Part shown: positions 27,043-36,609 of the stretch, in pieces
Position numbering within the stretch: position 1 is the first letter of the stretch
How the letters are laid out: each line of letters opens with the position of its first letter
Translations under genes and position numbers: made by a program
Source: Paenibacillus paridis
GTDB taxonomy: Bacteria; Bacillota; Bacilli; Paenibacillales; Paenibacillaceae
Reading direction: 5' to 3'
DNA length: 64,000 nt
Assembly (NCBI RefSeq): GCF_006345825.1
Contig: NZ_VCIX01000091.1
Coordinates: 1-64,000, forward strand
Notes under the pieces: model-generated
Databases searched by the model: none
What the model was told of the DNA's origin: nothing
Seen by the model: only the letters and a program-made list of their open reading frames with translations

Positions 27043-28776
27043 TTATTGCTCCATATCCCCTTTTAGAGTAAACCGAAACCAGCTTCCCTCTCCTGGCTTG
27101 CTCTCCACGGATAAGCTCCCGCCGCTGCGCTGTATGAACTGTTGGCTTACGCGTAGTCCAAGCCCCGCCCCTTTCTCTCCGAGCGTCCCGGCTAACGAGC
27201 CCAGTTCTTTCTCGGCAAATAGCTGGCCGATCTGTTCCTCGACCATTCCCACACCATTATCACAGACAGTAACACTCACCATATCCCCTAACCGCGCAGA
27301 GGAAATTTGGACTAAACCGCCTACCCCCGTAAACTTAATGGCATTGGACAACAAATTACGCATAATTAATCCTAGCGCTTCCCGGTCCGTATAGACAAGC
27401 ATGCCAGATGCAACATGATTATTCACGATGATTTGTTTGGCTTCGCTTGTTATATGCAAGGCATGGCAGCACTCCTCCACAACCTCATATAATTCTAGCA
27501 GCTGCGGACGAAGGGACATATCTTCTTTCTGGCTGCGGAACCATTCCAACAAATTGGATGTCATCCCGAGCGTGCTGCGAATCTGGTCTCCCAGCAGCTC
27601 AATAATTTCCCGGTGGTCTGGGTTGAAGCTATCTCGATCCTCTTCCAGCAATTCAATCAATTGGAATTGAAGTGCCAGCGGACTGCGAATATCATGCGAT
27701 ACGATGGTCATAAGCTGGTCCTTCAGCTGATTGAGCTCTGCGATTTGTTCCAAATGCCTCTGCTTCTCTGTGATGTCAAATATGAGCGAAATACTGCCTT
27801 GCCCTTGCTTACGCAGCACCTGAAGCGGATAAACATTGACACTATAAATTCTCCGTTCACCCTCCAGCAGGGCATCTATTTCTACGCTGCCTTGCTGCAT
27901 AGACCTGCATAACCTATACCAATCGGGCCAACCCGCTAGCAGCTGCTCGATATTTCGATCAGATACCGATGAATGTCCCATCTTGGCGAACCATAAATAG
28001 GCCTGTTGATTGCTATCAATTACTTTACCTGAAGAGTTTGCAATCAAAATACTTTCCTGAAGCGTATCCAGTACAATATTTCGGGCAAACGGAACGATTG
28101 AAAAGAACTTGTACCTTAAAACAATCAAAAGCATAAGCGTACCTGTAAACCCGCAATAAACCGTCAATGGAAGCAACCAGGGAGACCAAGCGGGATTTGC
28201 GAATTTGACAATCTCCAGCACAAACGAAAATGAGGCCAGAAATATAACCCAAAGCCCCGGTTTTCGCAGGTCGCTTCGAATATTGCGTATATATTGAAAC
28301 AACAAGTACAAGCTTGCTGCGATTATGATAAAGCAGATCATGGTAAATGTAATGGAATAGCTCGTCCTCGTCGTCACTAAATGACCGTTATAGAGCTGAA
28401 TCGTGAGGTAAATCATATGAAAATGGGGATCCAACCACATTTGCAGCGACCAAAGAGCAAACGCAGCCAGGATTGATATTTTCCAGGGCATTTTTAATCG
28501 CTTGTGAGGACCAATTAATTCAAGGACAAACAAAAAGAAGAGAGGAACCATTAAATTAAGGGCGGTCTGATGAATATTTCGGAAAAAAAGCTTTTCTACT
28601 AGCAGATAGCTGCTTTTTTCCAGAAGGACACCGCTTGCGTAAACGATTCGACATATAATTACACCAAGCAGATAGACGACTCCGCGTTCTCTTCGGAAGC
28701 TATAGACAGAGATGAAAATAATGCATATTAAAATGACTGAAGCCGTCATAAAGAGGAGTTCTATTGTGGCACTCAT
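27043..28776 (-). CDS. Sensor histidine kinase with 7TM N-terminus, PAS and HisKA domains
   Basis: About 577 residues from the chosen ATG; the open frame extends 24 codons further upstream to 28848 without a better ribosome site. Seven predicted TM helices fill about residues 5-230 (histidine kinase 7TM type), then a PAS-like region, a HisKA domain with SHDIRSP, and HATPase_c with NLLSNAIKFT and DNGVGM. It is a paralogue of the kinase at 59952. Kinase and regulator genes here are tail to tail, 79 bp apart. Confidence 0.88.
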   Translation of the reverse strand: MSATIELLFMTASVILICIIFISVYSFRRERGVVYLLGVIICRIVYASGVLLEKSSYLLVEKLFFRNIHQTALNLMVPLFFLFVLELIGPHKRLKMPWKISILAAFALWSLQMWLDPHFHMIYLTIQLYNGHLVTTRTSYSITFTMICFIIIAASLYLLFQYIRNIRSDLRKPGLWVIFLASFSFVLEIVKFANPAWSPWLLPLTVYCGFTGTLMLLIVLRYKFFSIVPFARNIVLDTLQESILIANSSGKVIDSNQQAYLWFAKMGHSSVSDRNIEQLLAGWPDWYRLCRSMQQGSVEIDALLEGERRIYSVNVYPLQVLRKQGQGSISLIFDITEKQRHLEQIAELNQLKDQLMTIVSHDIRSPLALQFQLIELLEEDRDSFNPDHREIIELLGDQIRSTLGMTSNLLEWFRSQKEDMSLRPQLLELYEVVEECCHALHITSEAKQIIVNNHVASGMLVYTDREALGLIMRNLLSNAIKFTGVGGLVQISSARLGDMVSVTVCDNGVGMVEEQIGQLFAEKELGSLAGTLGEKGAGLGLRVSQQFIQRSGGSLSVESKPGEGSWFRFTLKGDMEQ

Positions 28777-29000
28777 GAAGGAGATCCTTAGTTTTTGACT
28801 TAAAAACAGGGTAACCTCCATTATATAGGCAGCTTTATTGCAAGGCAATGATGGTTTCCATTCTTATCCGGCTGACAATGGTGAAGGCGGCAAACGAGCG
28901 GTTATTTTATTACATATATTCGAATGCTAAAAAAAAAAATGAGCGGCAATGAAAAATAATAGAGCTCTCAGTTGTATTAAAAGTGAAAGGGGGTGCTGAG

Positions 29001-29498
29001 GTGTACAATTCATATGAGCTCAATGAATCTGTACGGCGGGCCTTGGATCTATATTCACAAAGCATGATCAAAATTGCTTTTGCGTACTTGAAAAATATAG
29101 CTGACGCAGAAGAAGTGGCACAGGAAGTATTTCTTACTTACCTTCAGAAGCACCCTGTATTTGAAAATAGTGAACATGAAAAAGCATGGTTGATTCGAAC
29201 AACCATTAATAAAAGCAAAAATATGCTGAAGACCGGATGGTTCAAAAGCAGAAACCCTGTTCCCGAAGATCTAAGCTACCTGCCGAAGGAAGAAAATGAT
29301 GTTTTACAAGCCGTATTGGCCTTGGACAAGAAATATCGAATTCCAATTCATCTGCACTATTATGAGGGCTACTCGATTCAGGAGATTGCAGTTATTTTGC
29401 AGTCTAAGCCCGCAACGGTAGGGACATGGCTTGCACGAGGACGTCTTATCTTAAAAGAGAAGATTGGAGGCCTAGAGGATGAAGAAATCTGTTTATAA
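29001..29498 (+). CDS. ECF-type RNA polymerase sigma factor
   Basis: About 165 residues. Region 2 is visible in the first half (IAFAYLKNIADAEEVAQEVFLTYLQ) and region 4 with a helix-turn-helix at the end (YYEGYSIQEIAVILQSKPATV, then WLARGRLILKEK). There are no regions 1 or 3, as in ECF factors. GTG 29001 is chosen over GTG 28983 because the AAAGGGGG site lies at 28986-28993, 7-8 bp before it. It overlaps the next gene by 20 bp; that gene encodes a single-pass membrane protein, the usual place for an anti-sigma factor. Confidence 0.9.
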   Translation: MYNSYELNESVRRALDLYSQSMIKIAFAYLKNIADAEEVAQEVFLTYLQKHPVFENSEHEKAWLIRTTINKSKNMLKTGWFKSRNPVPEDLSYLPKEENDVLQAVLALDKKYRIPIHLHYYEGYSIQEIAVILQSKPATVGTWLARGRLILKEKIGGLEDEEICL

Positions 29499-30324
29499 AT
29501 CCGCGATGTCTCGTGTGAAAACAAGTGAGAATTTTAAAGAAGAAACCTATCAAAAAGTGATTTCAGAAATGGAAAAAACATCACAAACCAATCAGATCAA
29601 TCAAAAGGAGAGTTTGAAAATGGAAAAAGCGAAAAGAAAAACGTTAACGGGTTGGACTGTCGGGATTGCAGCATGCGCGGTATTATCGGTGAGCCTCTTT
29701 GCAATGAATCAACAAGCCCCCACGATTAATAACCCTAATCCTTCGGAAGTTGCAACGAAGCCTCCGACATTGGGCAAAGTAGCAGTCAATATTGACGGAG
29801 TTATTTCCGAGGTCAGCGAGGATGGAAAAAGCTTTAAGATTGGCGACCTATGGGTAGAGGTAACCGATAAAACGGAGCTGGGCAGCAAGGAGCCTACAGC
29901 AGTGAAACCATCGGAAGAGCTGCTGGGCAAAGAATTTAAAGTGGGCAACATCGTGTCGGGCTTCACCTCCCAGGATATCAGCACGGGCAAGGTGGCGGCA
30001 GATGTCATCTACAACAATATTGCTCCGCAGAAGGACGATACAGCGAACCCGCCTACTACAGGCAAAGCAGTAGTTAATATTGAGGGCGAAATTACGGAAG
30101 TAAGCGAAAATGGGCAAAGCTTCAAGGTTGGCGACTTGTGGGTAACCGTAACGCCAGAAACCGGCCTCGGCATCCAAGGCCCGACGGCTGCTGAGCCATC
30201 GGAAGAGCTGCTAGGCAAAGAATTTAAGGTGGGCAATATCGTGTCCGGCTTCACATCGGAAGATGTAAGCACAGGGAAAGTGAATGCAACGCGGATTTAC
30301 AATAATATTGCACCGCAAAAATAA
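29479..30324 (+). CDS. Putative membrane anti-sigma factor with two DUF5666-like repeats
   Basis: 281 residues. A charged cytoplasmic part of about 57 residues is followed by one TM helix (about 58-76) and an outside part made of two tandem repeats, 96 residues (288 bp) apart, each with a GDLWV.VT core and KEFKVGNIVSGFT. The repeats resemble the DUF5666 beta-barrel domain. The cytoplasmic part is short and lacks the HxxxCxxC zinc anti-sigma motif. The role as anti-sigma is inferred from topology and the 20-bp overlap with the sigma gene. The repeats are still very alike at DNA level, so the duplication is recent. Confidence 0.7.
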   Translation: MKKSVYKSAMSRVKTSENFKEETYQKVISEMEKTSQTNQINQKESLKMEKAKRKTLTGWTVGIAACAVLSVSLFAMNQQAPTINNPNPSEVATKPPTLGKVAVNIDGVISEVSEDGKSFKIGDLWVEVTDKTELGSKEPTAVKPSEELLGKEFKVGNIVSGFTSQDISTGKVAADVIYNNIAPQKDDTANPPTTGKAVVNIEGEITEVSENGQSFKVGDLWVTVTPETGLGIQGPTAAEPSEELLGKEFKVGNIVSGFTSEDVSTGKVNATRIYNNIAPQK

Positions 30325-30364
30325 GAACGTTATCGCAGAGCGCATAGCTGCTAAGAATGATATG

Positions 30365-30416
30365 AAAAACTGCAAGATCGTACAGCCTCCTAAGGCAGCG
30401 ATCTTGCAGTTTTTTG
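30365..30416. terminator. Bidirectional terminator between convergent genes
   Basis: AAAAACTGCAAGATCG pairs perfectly over 16 bp with CGATCTTGCAGTTTTT around an 18-nt loop. T runs occur in both directions, so it can serve the anti-sigma gene on + and the gene ending at 30436 on -. Confidence 0.9.
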
Positions 30417-30435
30417 TGTCATGGGCGTTGCTCTC

Positions 30436-31413
30436 TTACCCACCCTTGCGCAGCACCATTTCTAGAATCAGCTTTGTCTCCTGTTTGAGCTCGCCGCTCC
30501 ATTGCTCTTGGATGTAAGGGATAGCCCGATCACCGAGTTCGATTAACTGTTCATACGCTTCATAGTCGGTTTTCCAGAAGCTGTACGGGCTTCCTTTGCC
30601 GAATTCTCCCTTTTCAATGACGGAAATCCAGTGCAGAACCTGCTCGTGGAGCGGCTTCTGCTTTACAGCAAATATGGCCGCTTGGAATGCCTCGTCCTTC
30701 TCTTTGACATCAGGCATCGCCTTGTACAACTCCTCCTCACTGACGCATTTTCGAAGCAATTGACTGGTGGTCAGAAAATCGCCTCCGACGCCATCTGCAG
30801 CAGACACATAGGCGATGAAATGATCGGTTCGAATGAGCCGCTCAAAGTCATGCCTCAAGCGATGGATTACATCGATGGCAATTAGGAAGAGCTGGGAGTC
30901 AACGAGCGTTTTCTCGAATATGTAATTTTGTTCGATAGTCAAATAACCGGGTTCCTCCAAAGTGATGCACGAGTACATGCTTAGCCACTTCTGAAGCCGA
31001 TCAGGCATAGATTCATACATGAATGGGTAGTCGCCTTCTGCGTATTTGAATTGCAGGTGAAGCTGCTCGCGTGTCATGTTGTCGTGGCCGTAGGCTTCTT
31101 CCACGCTTTGATTCAAGCATTCCAGATTATTGATATAGATGAGATAGCTGCCGTGATATGTGTCTGTATAAATAGAAAAAGTGTAGACATCCTTGTTGTT
31201 CCCACTCGCAATATAATCATCCAGAGCAGATTGGCAAAACTCATATAAGGCATCCTCAACATCTTTGGAACTTACAAAAATGCCGTTAACCGAGCTGCGT
31301 GAATCTATCTCAACGATGTCCTTATCGGGGGTGCAGAGCAGATAGCCTCCGCCGCCTTCTAATGGCCTTTTTCCGCTAATCAGTTTGCCTATATGTACAT
31401 CATAAGCACTCAT
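30436..31413 (-). CDS. Conserved-looking cytoplasmic protein of unknown function, DUF4303-like at best
   Basis: 325 residues, not recognised with certainty. No signal peptide or TM helix; acidic, with Tyr-rich segments. A stretch near residues 75-95 (YTFSIYTDTYHGSYLIYINN) is reminiscent of DUF4303-type proteins found with immunity genes, but this is weak. The reverse-strand ribosome site is AGGAGGCG before the ATG at 31413. It is a single gene between two terminator or promoter regions. Confidence 0.7.
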   Translation of the reverse strand: MSAYDVHIGKLISGKRPLEGGGGYLLCTPDKDIVEIDSRSSVNGIFVSSKDVEDALYEFCQSALDDYIASGNNKDVYTFSIYTDTYHGSYLIYINNLECLNQSVEEAYGHDNMTREQLHLQFKYAEGDYPFMYESMPDRLQKWLSMYSCITLEEPGYLTIEQNYIFEKTLVDSQLFLIAIDVIHRLRHDFERLIRTDHFIAYVSAADGVGGDFLTTSQLLRKCVSEEELYKAMPDVKEKDEAFQAAIFAVKQKPLHEQVLHWISVIEKGEFGKGSPYSFWKTDYEAYEQLIELGDRAIPYIQEQWSGELKQETKLILEMVLRKGG

Positions 31414-31674
31414 TTTGATTCGCCTCCTGCTGGTTTGGACCTTAAGTAGTATTCAACGTATGCTAAACGATTCCTCCCCTTCGGACTACAGTCTTTATAA
31501 AATCGGAGGAGGTGCGTTGTGCTTGCGCAAAAAATAATTAATCGTGGTATTGATTATTATTCTGGATATAATAGCACTACAAGATAAGAAATAGTTAAAT
31601 AGGACTGCAGAAATAAATAAATAAACAATATTCATTGTATGAATCATTATAAAGTCGAAAGGAAGGGTTTATAG

Positions 31675-33510
31675 ATGATACGGATAAAACGCCGGCTGAA
31701 CTTGATTACGCTTGTTTTACTGCTCATGTGCATTATTATCGTTCCCGTTCTTATCCAAGGCTACATGCTGGGCAAAGGAGCGGTTCAGCAAGTCGAGACA
31801 CTATATGATAAATCGGTTTCCAGCAACATGGAGTCGCTCTCCATCAGCTTGGACTTTTATGTGAACCATATTGAGGATTATATTCGCACCTTGTCGCAGG
31901 ATCAGGAATTACAGAGGCTGTTAATTCGAAATGATAACGCTTCCATAAATGAACAAGCGGTCAGAGATCGCCTGAAGTCATTTACTGCTGCATATCGGTT
32001 AAGGGTGCCCTTATACGTACAAATTATTAACGATCAAGGAGATGTATTTAGCAATAGCGTTTTGCATGATACCGAGGTTGAGCGATTGAAGCAAGTCGTG
32101 CAGCAGTTTAATTGGCCTTCCGAGAGGATACCTTATGATAATAACGTCATGTATCGCAATGTGGGCCCCAATTTTCACGACCTCTCGGAAGGGCAGAACG
32201 CATTTTATTTCACTAAAAATATTGTACATGGCAATTCGGCGCTTGGCCTCTTAAACGTAGAGGTCAACGAGAGCTTATTTCAGCGGCTGCTGCGCAAAAT
32301 TCAACTGAATAGCTCAACCCTTGCATTTATAAGTCAGGAAGACGGCGAATTGCTCATTTCTAGCGAAGATGATGACGACCACCTGCAGGAGCTATCCAGA
32401 CAGGCGATATCGAAGGCGAAGGTGGACGGTGGGGGATATGAAAGCTTTCTGATTCAGTGGAACGGCCAAAGCTACTTTTGCTCCATCCAAAACATTCCGT
32501 TCTTAAGATGGTACTTAATTGCGTTAACGCCAGAAGAGCTATTGGCCAGTCCTACAAAGCAATTGTGGAGCCATACGCTCACGGTAACCGTGTCGTCCAT
32601 TCTTTTGATTTCACTGATTCTGTATATATTCACAAGAAAAGCAATGATACCTGTGCTGAATTTATCGAGGATGGTTCGGAAAATACGTTTTAATGATGCT
32701 GGGCAGGGGCAGGATGTCATTGGAAATTTCCAATACAAAGGCTTGGAGGAAATTGAAATTTTATTCTCGGGCATTCAGCAAATGCTAAGCCGGATTAATG
32801 AACAAATTGAGCGAATTAAAACGGATGAACGGGAAAAGTCGAGCCTGGAGCTCAATCTCTTGCTGTCCCAGATCAAGCCTCATTTCCTGCACAATTCGAT
32901 TAACTCGATCCGTTGGATGGCGGAAATGAAGGGCGAGAAGATGATTGCCCAGACCCTTGTTAATTTAAGCAGCATGCTGAACTACACGCTAAGCAAATCA
33001 CGAACCATATGGAGCACGGTCGGTGAGGAAATGGATTATGTCAGAAGCTATATTGCATTTCAAGAAAAACGGATGTTTATCAAAATTGAAACGATATGGG
33101 ATGTGCCGCGTGAGGTGCAGGGCGCAAGAATATTGAAGCTGACGCTGCAGCCGATTGTCGAGAATGCAATCATGCATGGATTTACTAATCTTGATGGAAT
33201 TACGCCACAGCTGACGATTGCTTGCGCGATGGAAGGGGAGCAGGTACGGGTGGAGGTTATAGATAACGGAGTCGGAATTGAAGAAGGCTCCATTGCCGGT
33301 ATGCTGATCACCGATTCTAATGAGGACGACGAGGAGGAACGAACCTCGGGGATTGGTCTTAAAAATGTGCATCGTCGCTTGCAACTGGAGTATGGCGAGA
33401 GGTATGGCATCGAAATTCACAGTGTAGTGGGTAAAGGGACGAACGTAACGCTTACCTTTCCCTATATCGATCATAATGGAGGGATTCGGAATGAAAGTGA
33501 TGATTATTGA
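31675..33510 (+). CDS. YesM-family sensor histidine kinase (oxidative sugar cluster)
   Basis: 611 residues. TM helices are near residues 10-31 and 300-322 and flank an extracellular sensing region. HAMP, His_kinase with H403 (KPHFLHN) and HATPase_c (N box LQPIVENAIMHG; G box DNGVGIEEG) follow. The ribosome site is GGAAGGG. It overlaps the regulator gene by 20 bp and should induce the transporter and catabolic genes downstream. Confidence 0.9.
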   Translation: MIRIKRRLNLITLVLLLMCIIIVPVLIQGYMLGKGAVQQVETLYDKSVSSNMESLSISLDFYVNHIEDYIRTLSQDQELQRLLIRNDNASINEQAVRDRLKSFTAAYRLRVPLYVQIINDQGDVFSNSVLHDTEVERLKQVVQQFNWPSERIPYDNNVMYRNVGPNFHDLSEGQNAFYFTKNIVHGNSALGLLNVEVNESLFQRLLRKIQLNSSTLAFISQEDGELLISSEDDDDHLQELSRQAISKAKVDGGGYESFLIQWNGQSYFCSIQNIPFLRWYLIALTPEELLASPTKQLWSHTLTVTVSSILLISLILYIFTRKAMIPVLNLSRMVRKIRFNDAGQGQDVIGNFQYKGLEEIEILFSGIQQMLSRINEQIERIKTDEREKSSLELNLLLSQIKPHFLHNSINSIRWMAEMKGEKMIAQTLVNLSSMLNYTLSKSRTIWSTVGEEMDYVRSYIAFQEKRMFIKIETIWDVPREVQGARILKLTLQPIVENAIMHGFTNLDGITPQLTIACAMEGEQVRVEVIDNGVGIEEGSIAGMLITDSNEDDEEERTSGIGLKNVHRRLQLEYGERYGIEIHSVVGKGTNVTLTFPYIDHNGGIRNESDDY

Positions 33511-35065
33511 AGACGATATGCTAGTTAGAATGGGGATCAAATCATTAATTCCTTGGTCTGAAATGGGTCTGGAGGTTGTCTGCGAAGCCAGAGACGGAGT
33601 TGAAGCCGTTGAGTTATACGAGAGGTTTCTGCCGGACATCGCACTTGTAGATATTTTGCTTCCCAGAATGAATGGGCTTGATTTTATTGAGAAGGTAAAG
33701 CCCTTAAATCCGGACGGGGAATTTGTTATTTTGACCTGCAACCAAGATTTCGAAACGGTTCGCAAATCGCTGCGCCTGGGCGTTCATGATTTCATCGTTA
33801 AATCAACGATGGAAATTGAAGAGCTTCAGCTCATTTTGAAGCAGCTGACAGCCAAGATGAAAGCCAAGCTGCTGGAGCATCATTTTCAGGAAGAAGGGAC
33901 GCCGGAAGCGGGTTCAAGATTCGTTCGTAAAGCCAGCATCTTAAGAGATTGGCTGCACGGCTTATATAACGGCGAGGAGACAGAAGCGTTTGCTGAGAAG
34001 CTGGGAGAGTATAAATATTTTCTGCAAAAGGGACAATATGAGGCATGGGTGGTGGCATTAGACCCTGCTCAGGAGGATTCCAAACTAACTTCCCAAGAAC
34101 TCGTTAAAATAGGCCATTCGATTGACCATATGGCGGTTGAGCTTTATCGCGGCAGGCTAATTGGGTTCGTGGAAAATATGAAAGATAACCGCTGGCATGT
34201 ATTGCTAAGCAGCACGAGCAGCTCGGATATCGATCCGAAGCTGTTGATCGACTCGGTATCGCAGTATCTTGGACATTCGCTATCCATTGCGGTGAGCAAC
34301 AGATTTACGGACTGGAGAGAGTGGACCTTGTGTGATCGTTCAGCTAGCGAACTGCTAAGCCTCAAATATTTCCGTGAAAATGACCATCTCTTTCATGGCG
34401 TACTGCCTGAAGCAACGCTTTCCGATGCCGTGTTTATTTGGAAAAAAGCAATGATGAACAAGCTGTCCAGCTTTCAATTTGAGCAGGCAGGGGATCTGCT
34501 GGCAGATCTTAAGCAGGTTATTGGCCCGCCGTATCCAAAACCAATCCTGCTGCACAATGTACTGGAGGATATTTTATTTCAGCTGAAGCAAATTTGCGAA
34601 ATGTCGGGACGACGCCCATCGGAGTCCTATTTCCAAAGATCGGAGTTACTGGACTGCGTTTCATTAACCCAAGCTGTACATTTGCTATACAACGCCATTC
34701 ATGTGTTGCAAGAACCGGCTTTCAAAGAAAAGAACGGCCATGAAAGAAAGAAGTTTGTTGAAGCCACCGAGAGGTTTATTCAGGAGCATCGTTTTGATGA
34801 AATTAGCTTGAATGCCATCGCGATGCATCTGAGAGTAAGCCCCGTATATCTCAGCCGGATTTACAAGGAGGAGAAAGGGATTTCGTTCAGCACCGCCGTA
34901 TTGACTGCCAAGGTGGAGCAAGCCGAAACGATGATCCGCAGCGGGATGACCTTAACGGAGGTCTCAGATAAGCTGGGCTATTTAAACCTGAGCTCATTTA
35001 CCCGCATGTTTAAGAAAATTAAGGGGATTGCTCCTTCACACTATGCTGAAACAGAAAAGGATTAA
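33491..35065 (+). CDS. YesN-family response regulator (REC + AraC-type HTH)
   Basis: 524 residues from the ATG at 33491, which has GGAGGG upstream; an earlier in-frame ATG at 33476 contains that site and is unlikely. The receiver has EDD at 7-9 and D54 in LVDILLP; the lysine loop is IVKST, with Ser in place of the usual Pro. The middle region is about 290 residues and the C-terminal AraC HTH domain lies near 425-520. Direct repeats in front of the next gene (35088-35128) are candidate binding sites. Confidence 0.9.
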   Translation: MKVMIIEDDMLVRMGIKSLIPWSEMGLEVVCEARDGVEAVELYERFLPDIALVDILLPRMNGLDFIEKVKPLNPDGEFVILTCNQDFETVRKSLRLGVHDFIVKSTMEIEELQLILKQLTAKMKAKLLEHHFQEEGTPEAGSRFVRKASILRDWLHGLYNGEETEAFAEKLGEYKYFLQKGQYEAWVVALDPAQEDSKLTSQELVKIGHSIDHMAVELYRGRLIGFVENMKDNRWHVLLSSTSSSDIDPKLLIDSVSQYLGHSLSIAVSNRFTDWREWTLCDRSASELLSLKYFRENDHLFHGVLPEATLSDAVFIWKKAMMNKLSSFQFEQAGDLLADLKQVIGPPYPKPILLHNVLEDILFQLKQICEMSGRRPSESYFQRSELLDCVSLTQAVHLLYNAIHVLQEPAFKEKNGHERKKFVEATERFIQEHRFDEISLNAIAMHLRVSPVYLSRIYKEEKGISFSTAVLTAKVEQAETMIRSGMTLTEVSDKLGYLNLSSFTRMFKKIKGIAPSHYAETEKD

Positions 35066-35087
35066 AAAATGTTAACAGCGGCTTGAA

Positions 35088-35128
35088 AAATGATAAATGG
35101 CATCCTCTTCGGATATAAAGTGATAAAT
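35088..35128 (+). promoter_or_regulatory. Direct-repeat operator candidate before the binding-protein gene
   Basis: AAATGATAAAT (35088) and AAGTGATAAAT (35118) are direct repeats exactly 30 bp apart, close to three helical turns. They lie upstream of a possible -10 (TATACT, 35170-35175), a typical place for AraC-type activators. The cognate YesN protein is encoded immediately upstream. Confidence 0.4.
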
Positions 35129-35217
35129 CAAATGGTTGGCTTAGGAGATTCATCTGCTTATGGAAAGCTTCTATACTAGGAAGCAAGACATCAACTAACG
35201 AAAGAAGGAAGGTTTCC

Positions 35218-36543
35218 ATGAAAATGAGAAGATGGTCTGTTTTAAGCATAGCTCTAATGATGCTGGTTACAATGTCGCTCACTGCATGTACTAAGAATGA
35301 AAATGAAAGCGCTTCTACGGGTAGTGAGGGGCAAGAGAAGGTCAATATTGTTTTCTGGAATTCAGGGTTTGCGACCATTGATGAAAATAACAAAGCGAAG
35401 AAAAAAGAAGACTTCTATATTTCTCAGGCCGTTGCCCGCTATGAGAAGGCTCATCCCAATGTGAAGATTGATGTGCAGGACGTACCTTCCGGAGATGAGC
35501 TGTTTGCTAAATTCCAAACGGCAAGCATTGCCAAGAATGGTCCTGATTTAACGGTACTCTGGTCAGGTTCCTATATGCTTCGGTTTAAGCAATTTTTAGA
35601 GCCGATGGATAGTTACTTTTCAGGTGAAGAAAGATCCAGAATCGTGGGATGGAGCGCAACGACGGAGGACTTTACGGCAGATGGCAAAGCCTATGGCGTT
35701 CCATTTGGGACAGATGGAACTTTTCTTCTAGCGTATAACAAGAAAATTTTCGCAGATGCCGGCATTGATCCGATTGCCCAGCGCCCGAAAAATTTTCAGG
35801 AATTTGTAGCCATGCTGGAAAAAGTGAAGACGAAGGATATTACGCCACTTGGTTTGTTCAAGGACAGCTTCCTTCATGTGCCGGACTATTGGATTGCTCA
35901 AACGGTGGATATTCCTGGCCTAGACAGCTTGGTGAAAGGCACAACTAATTTCTCCGATCCTAAGCTGGTGAATGTCATGAAGGGCTGGCGCGAGCTGTTC
36001 GAGAAAAATTTGGTCATTGCCGACGATTCGGTTCGACAACTGTTTATTCAAGAGCAGCTTGGCATGACGGTTGGAGCAAATGCGGATATCTTGAACTTCA
36101 GCAAGGAGATGGGCGATAAGGTCGGCTTCATGAAAATTCCGGACTTCAGCGAGGATGTCAAAATCCACGATGGCGGCCCTGGCGGAGTAGGCGCTGCGTT
36201 TGTGGTAACGAACTACTCAGAGCATAAGAAAGAAACGGCTAATTTCGTCAAATTCCTCATGAGTAAAGAAGAACAAATCAACAAAATCAAATCGGGCGAA
36301 GCACGCATCACTGTTGTTAACGATGTTGACGTGAACGAGTACGTATCCGAGCCGCTAGTGAAAACGATGCAAGATATGGCCAATGAGCCTAGCACGATTT
36401 TCTGGCCGGATAATGTATATCCAGCGGAGCTGACAAGCGAGATGATGTCGCTGCAATCCCTAGTTTCCAGCGGGAAAATGACAGCGGAAGAATTTATGAA
36501 GAAAATCGATCAGAAACGCGATTCGCTTCTAAAAAATAAATAG
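35218..36543 (+). CDS. Extracellular solute-binding lipoprotein (CUT1 family)
   Basis: 441 residues. A lipoprotein signal ends in lipobox LTAC followed by an Asn/Glu/Ser linker. The mature part is a family-1 sugar-binding protein (VNIVFWNSGF..., ARYEKAHPNVKIDVQ). It should deliver the glycoside or sugar that the downstream GH4, SDR and dehydratase genes process. The ribosome site is GAAGGAAGG. A strong hairpin without a T run separates it from the permeases. Confidence 0.9.
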   Translation: MKMRRWSVLSIALMMLVTMSLTACTKNENESASTGSEGQEKVNIVFWNSGFATIDENNKAKKKEDFYISQAVARYEKAHPNVKIDVQDVPSGDELFAKFQTASIAKNGPDLTVLWSGSYMLRFKQFLEPMDSYFSGEERSRIVGWSATTEDFTADGKAYGVPFGTDGTFLLAYNKKIFADAGIDPIAQRPKNFQEFVAMLEKVKTKDITPLGLFKDSFLHVPDYWIAQTVDIPGLDSLVKGTTNFSDPKLVNVMKGWRELFEKNLVIADDSVRQLFIQEQLGMTVGANADILNFSKEMGDKVGFMKIPDFSEDVKIHDGGPGGVGAAFVVTNYSEHKKETANFVKFLMSKEEQINKIKSGEARITVVNDVDVNEYVSEPLVKTMQDMANEPSTIFWPDNVYPAELTSEMMSLQSLVSSGKMTAEEFMKKIDQKRDSLLKNK

Positions 36544-36550
36544 GCGGCCA

Positions 36551-36583
36551 AGAAGCGGCCTCCTCCGACGGGAGGCTGCTTCT
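36551..36583 (+). other. mRNA hairpin between binding-protein and permease genes
   Basis: AGAAGCGGCCTCC pairs over 13 bp (one G-U) with GGAGGCTGCTTCT around a 7-nt loop. No T run follows, so it is more likely a 3' stabiliser after processing than a terminator. Confidence 0.65.
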
Positions 36584-36609
36584 GCCGATAGGCAAGGAGG
36601 AATAGAGGA

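Noticed and set aside
27010-27066. Terminator between the convergent regulator and 7TM kinase genes
   Set aside because: AAGGGGAT/ATCCCCTT can pair, but the loop exceeds 30 nt, part of it is kinase coding sequence, and the T run is short.
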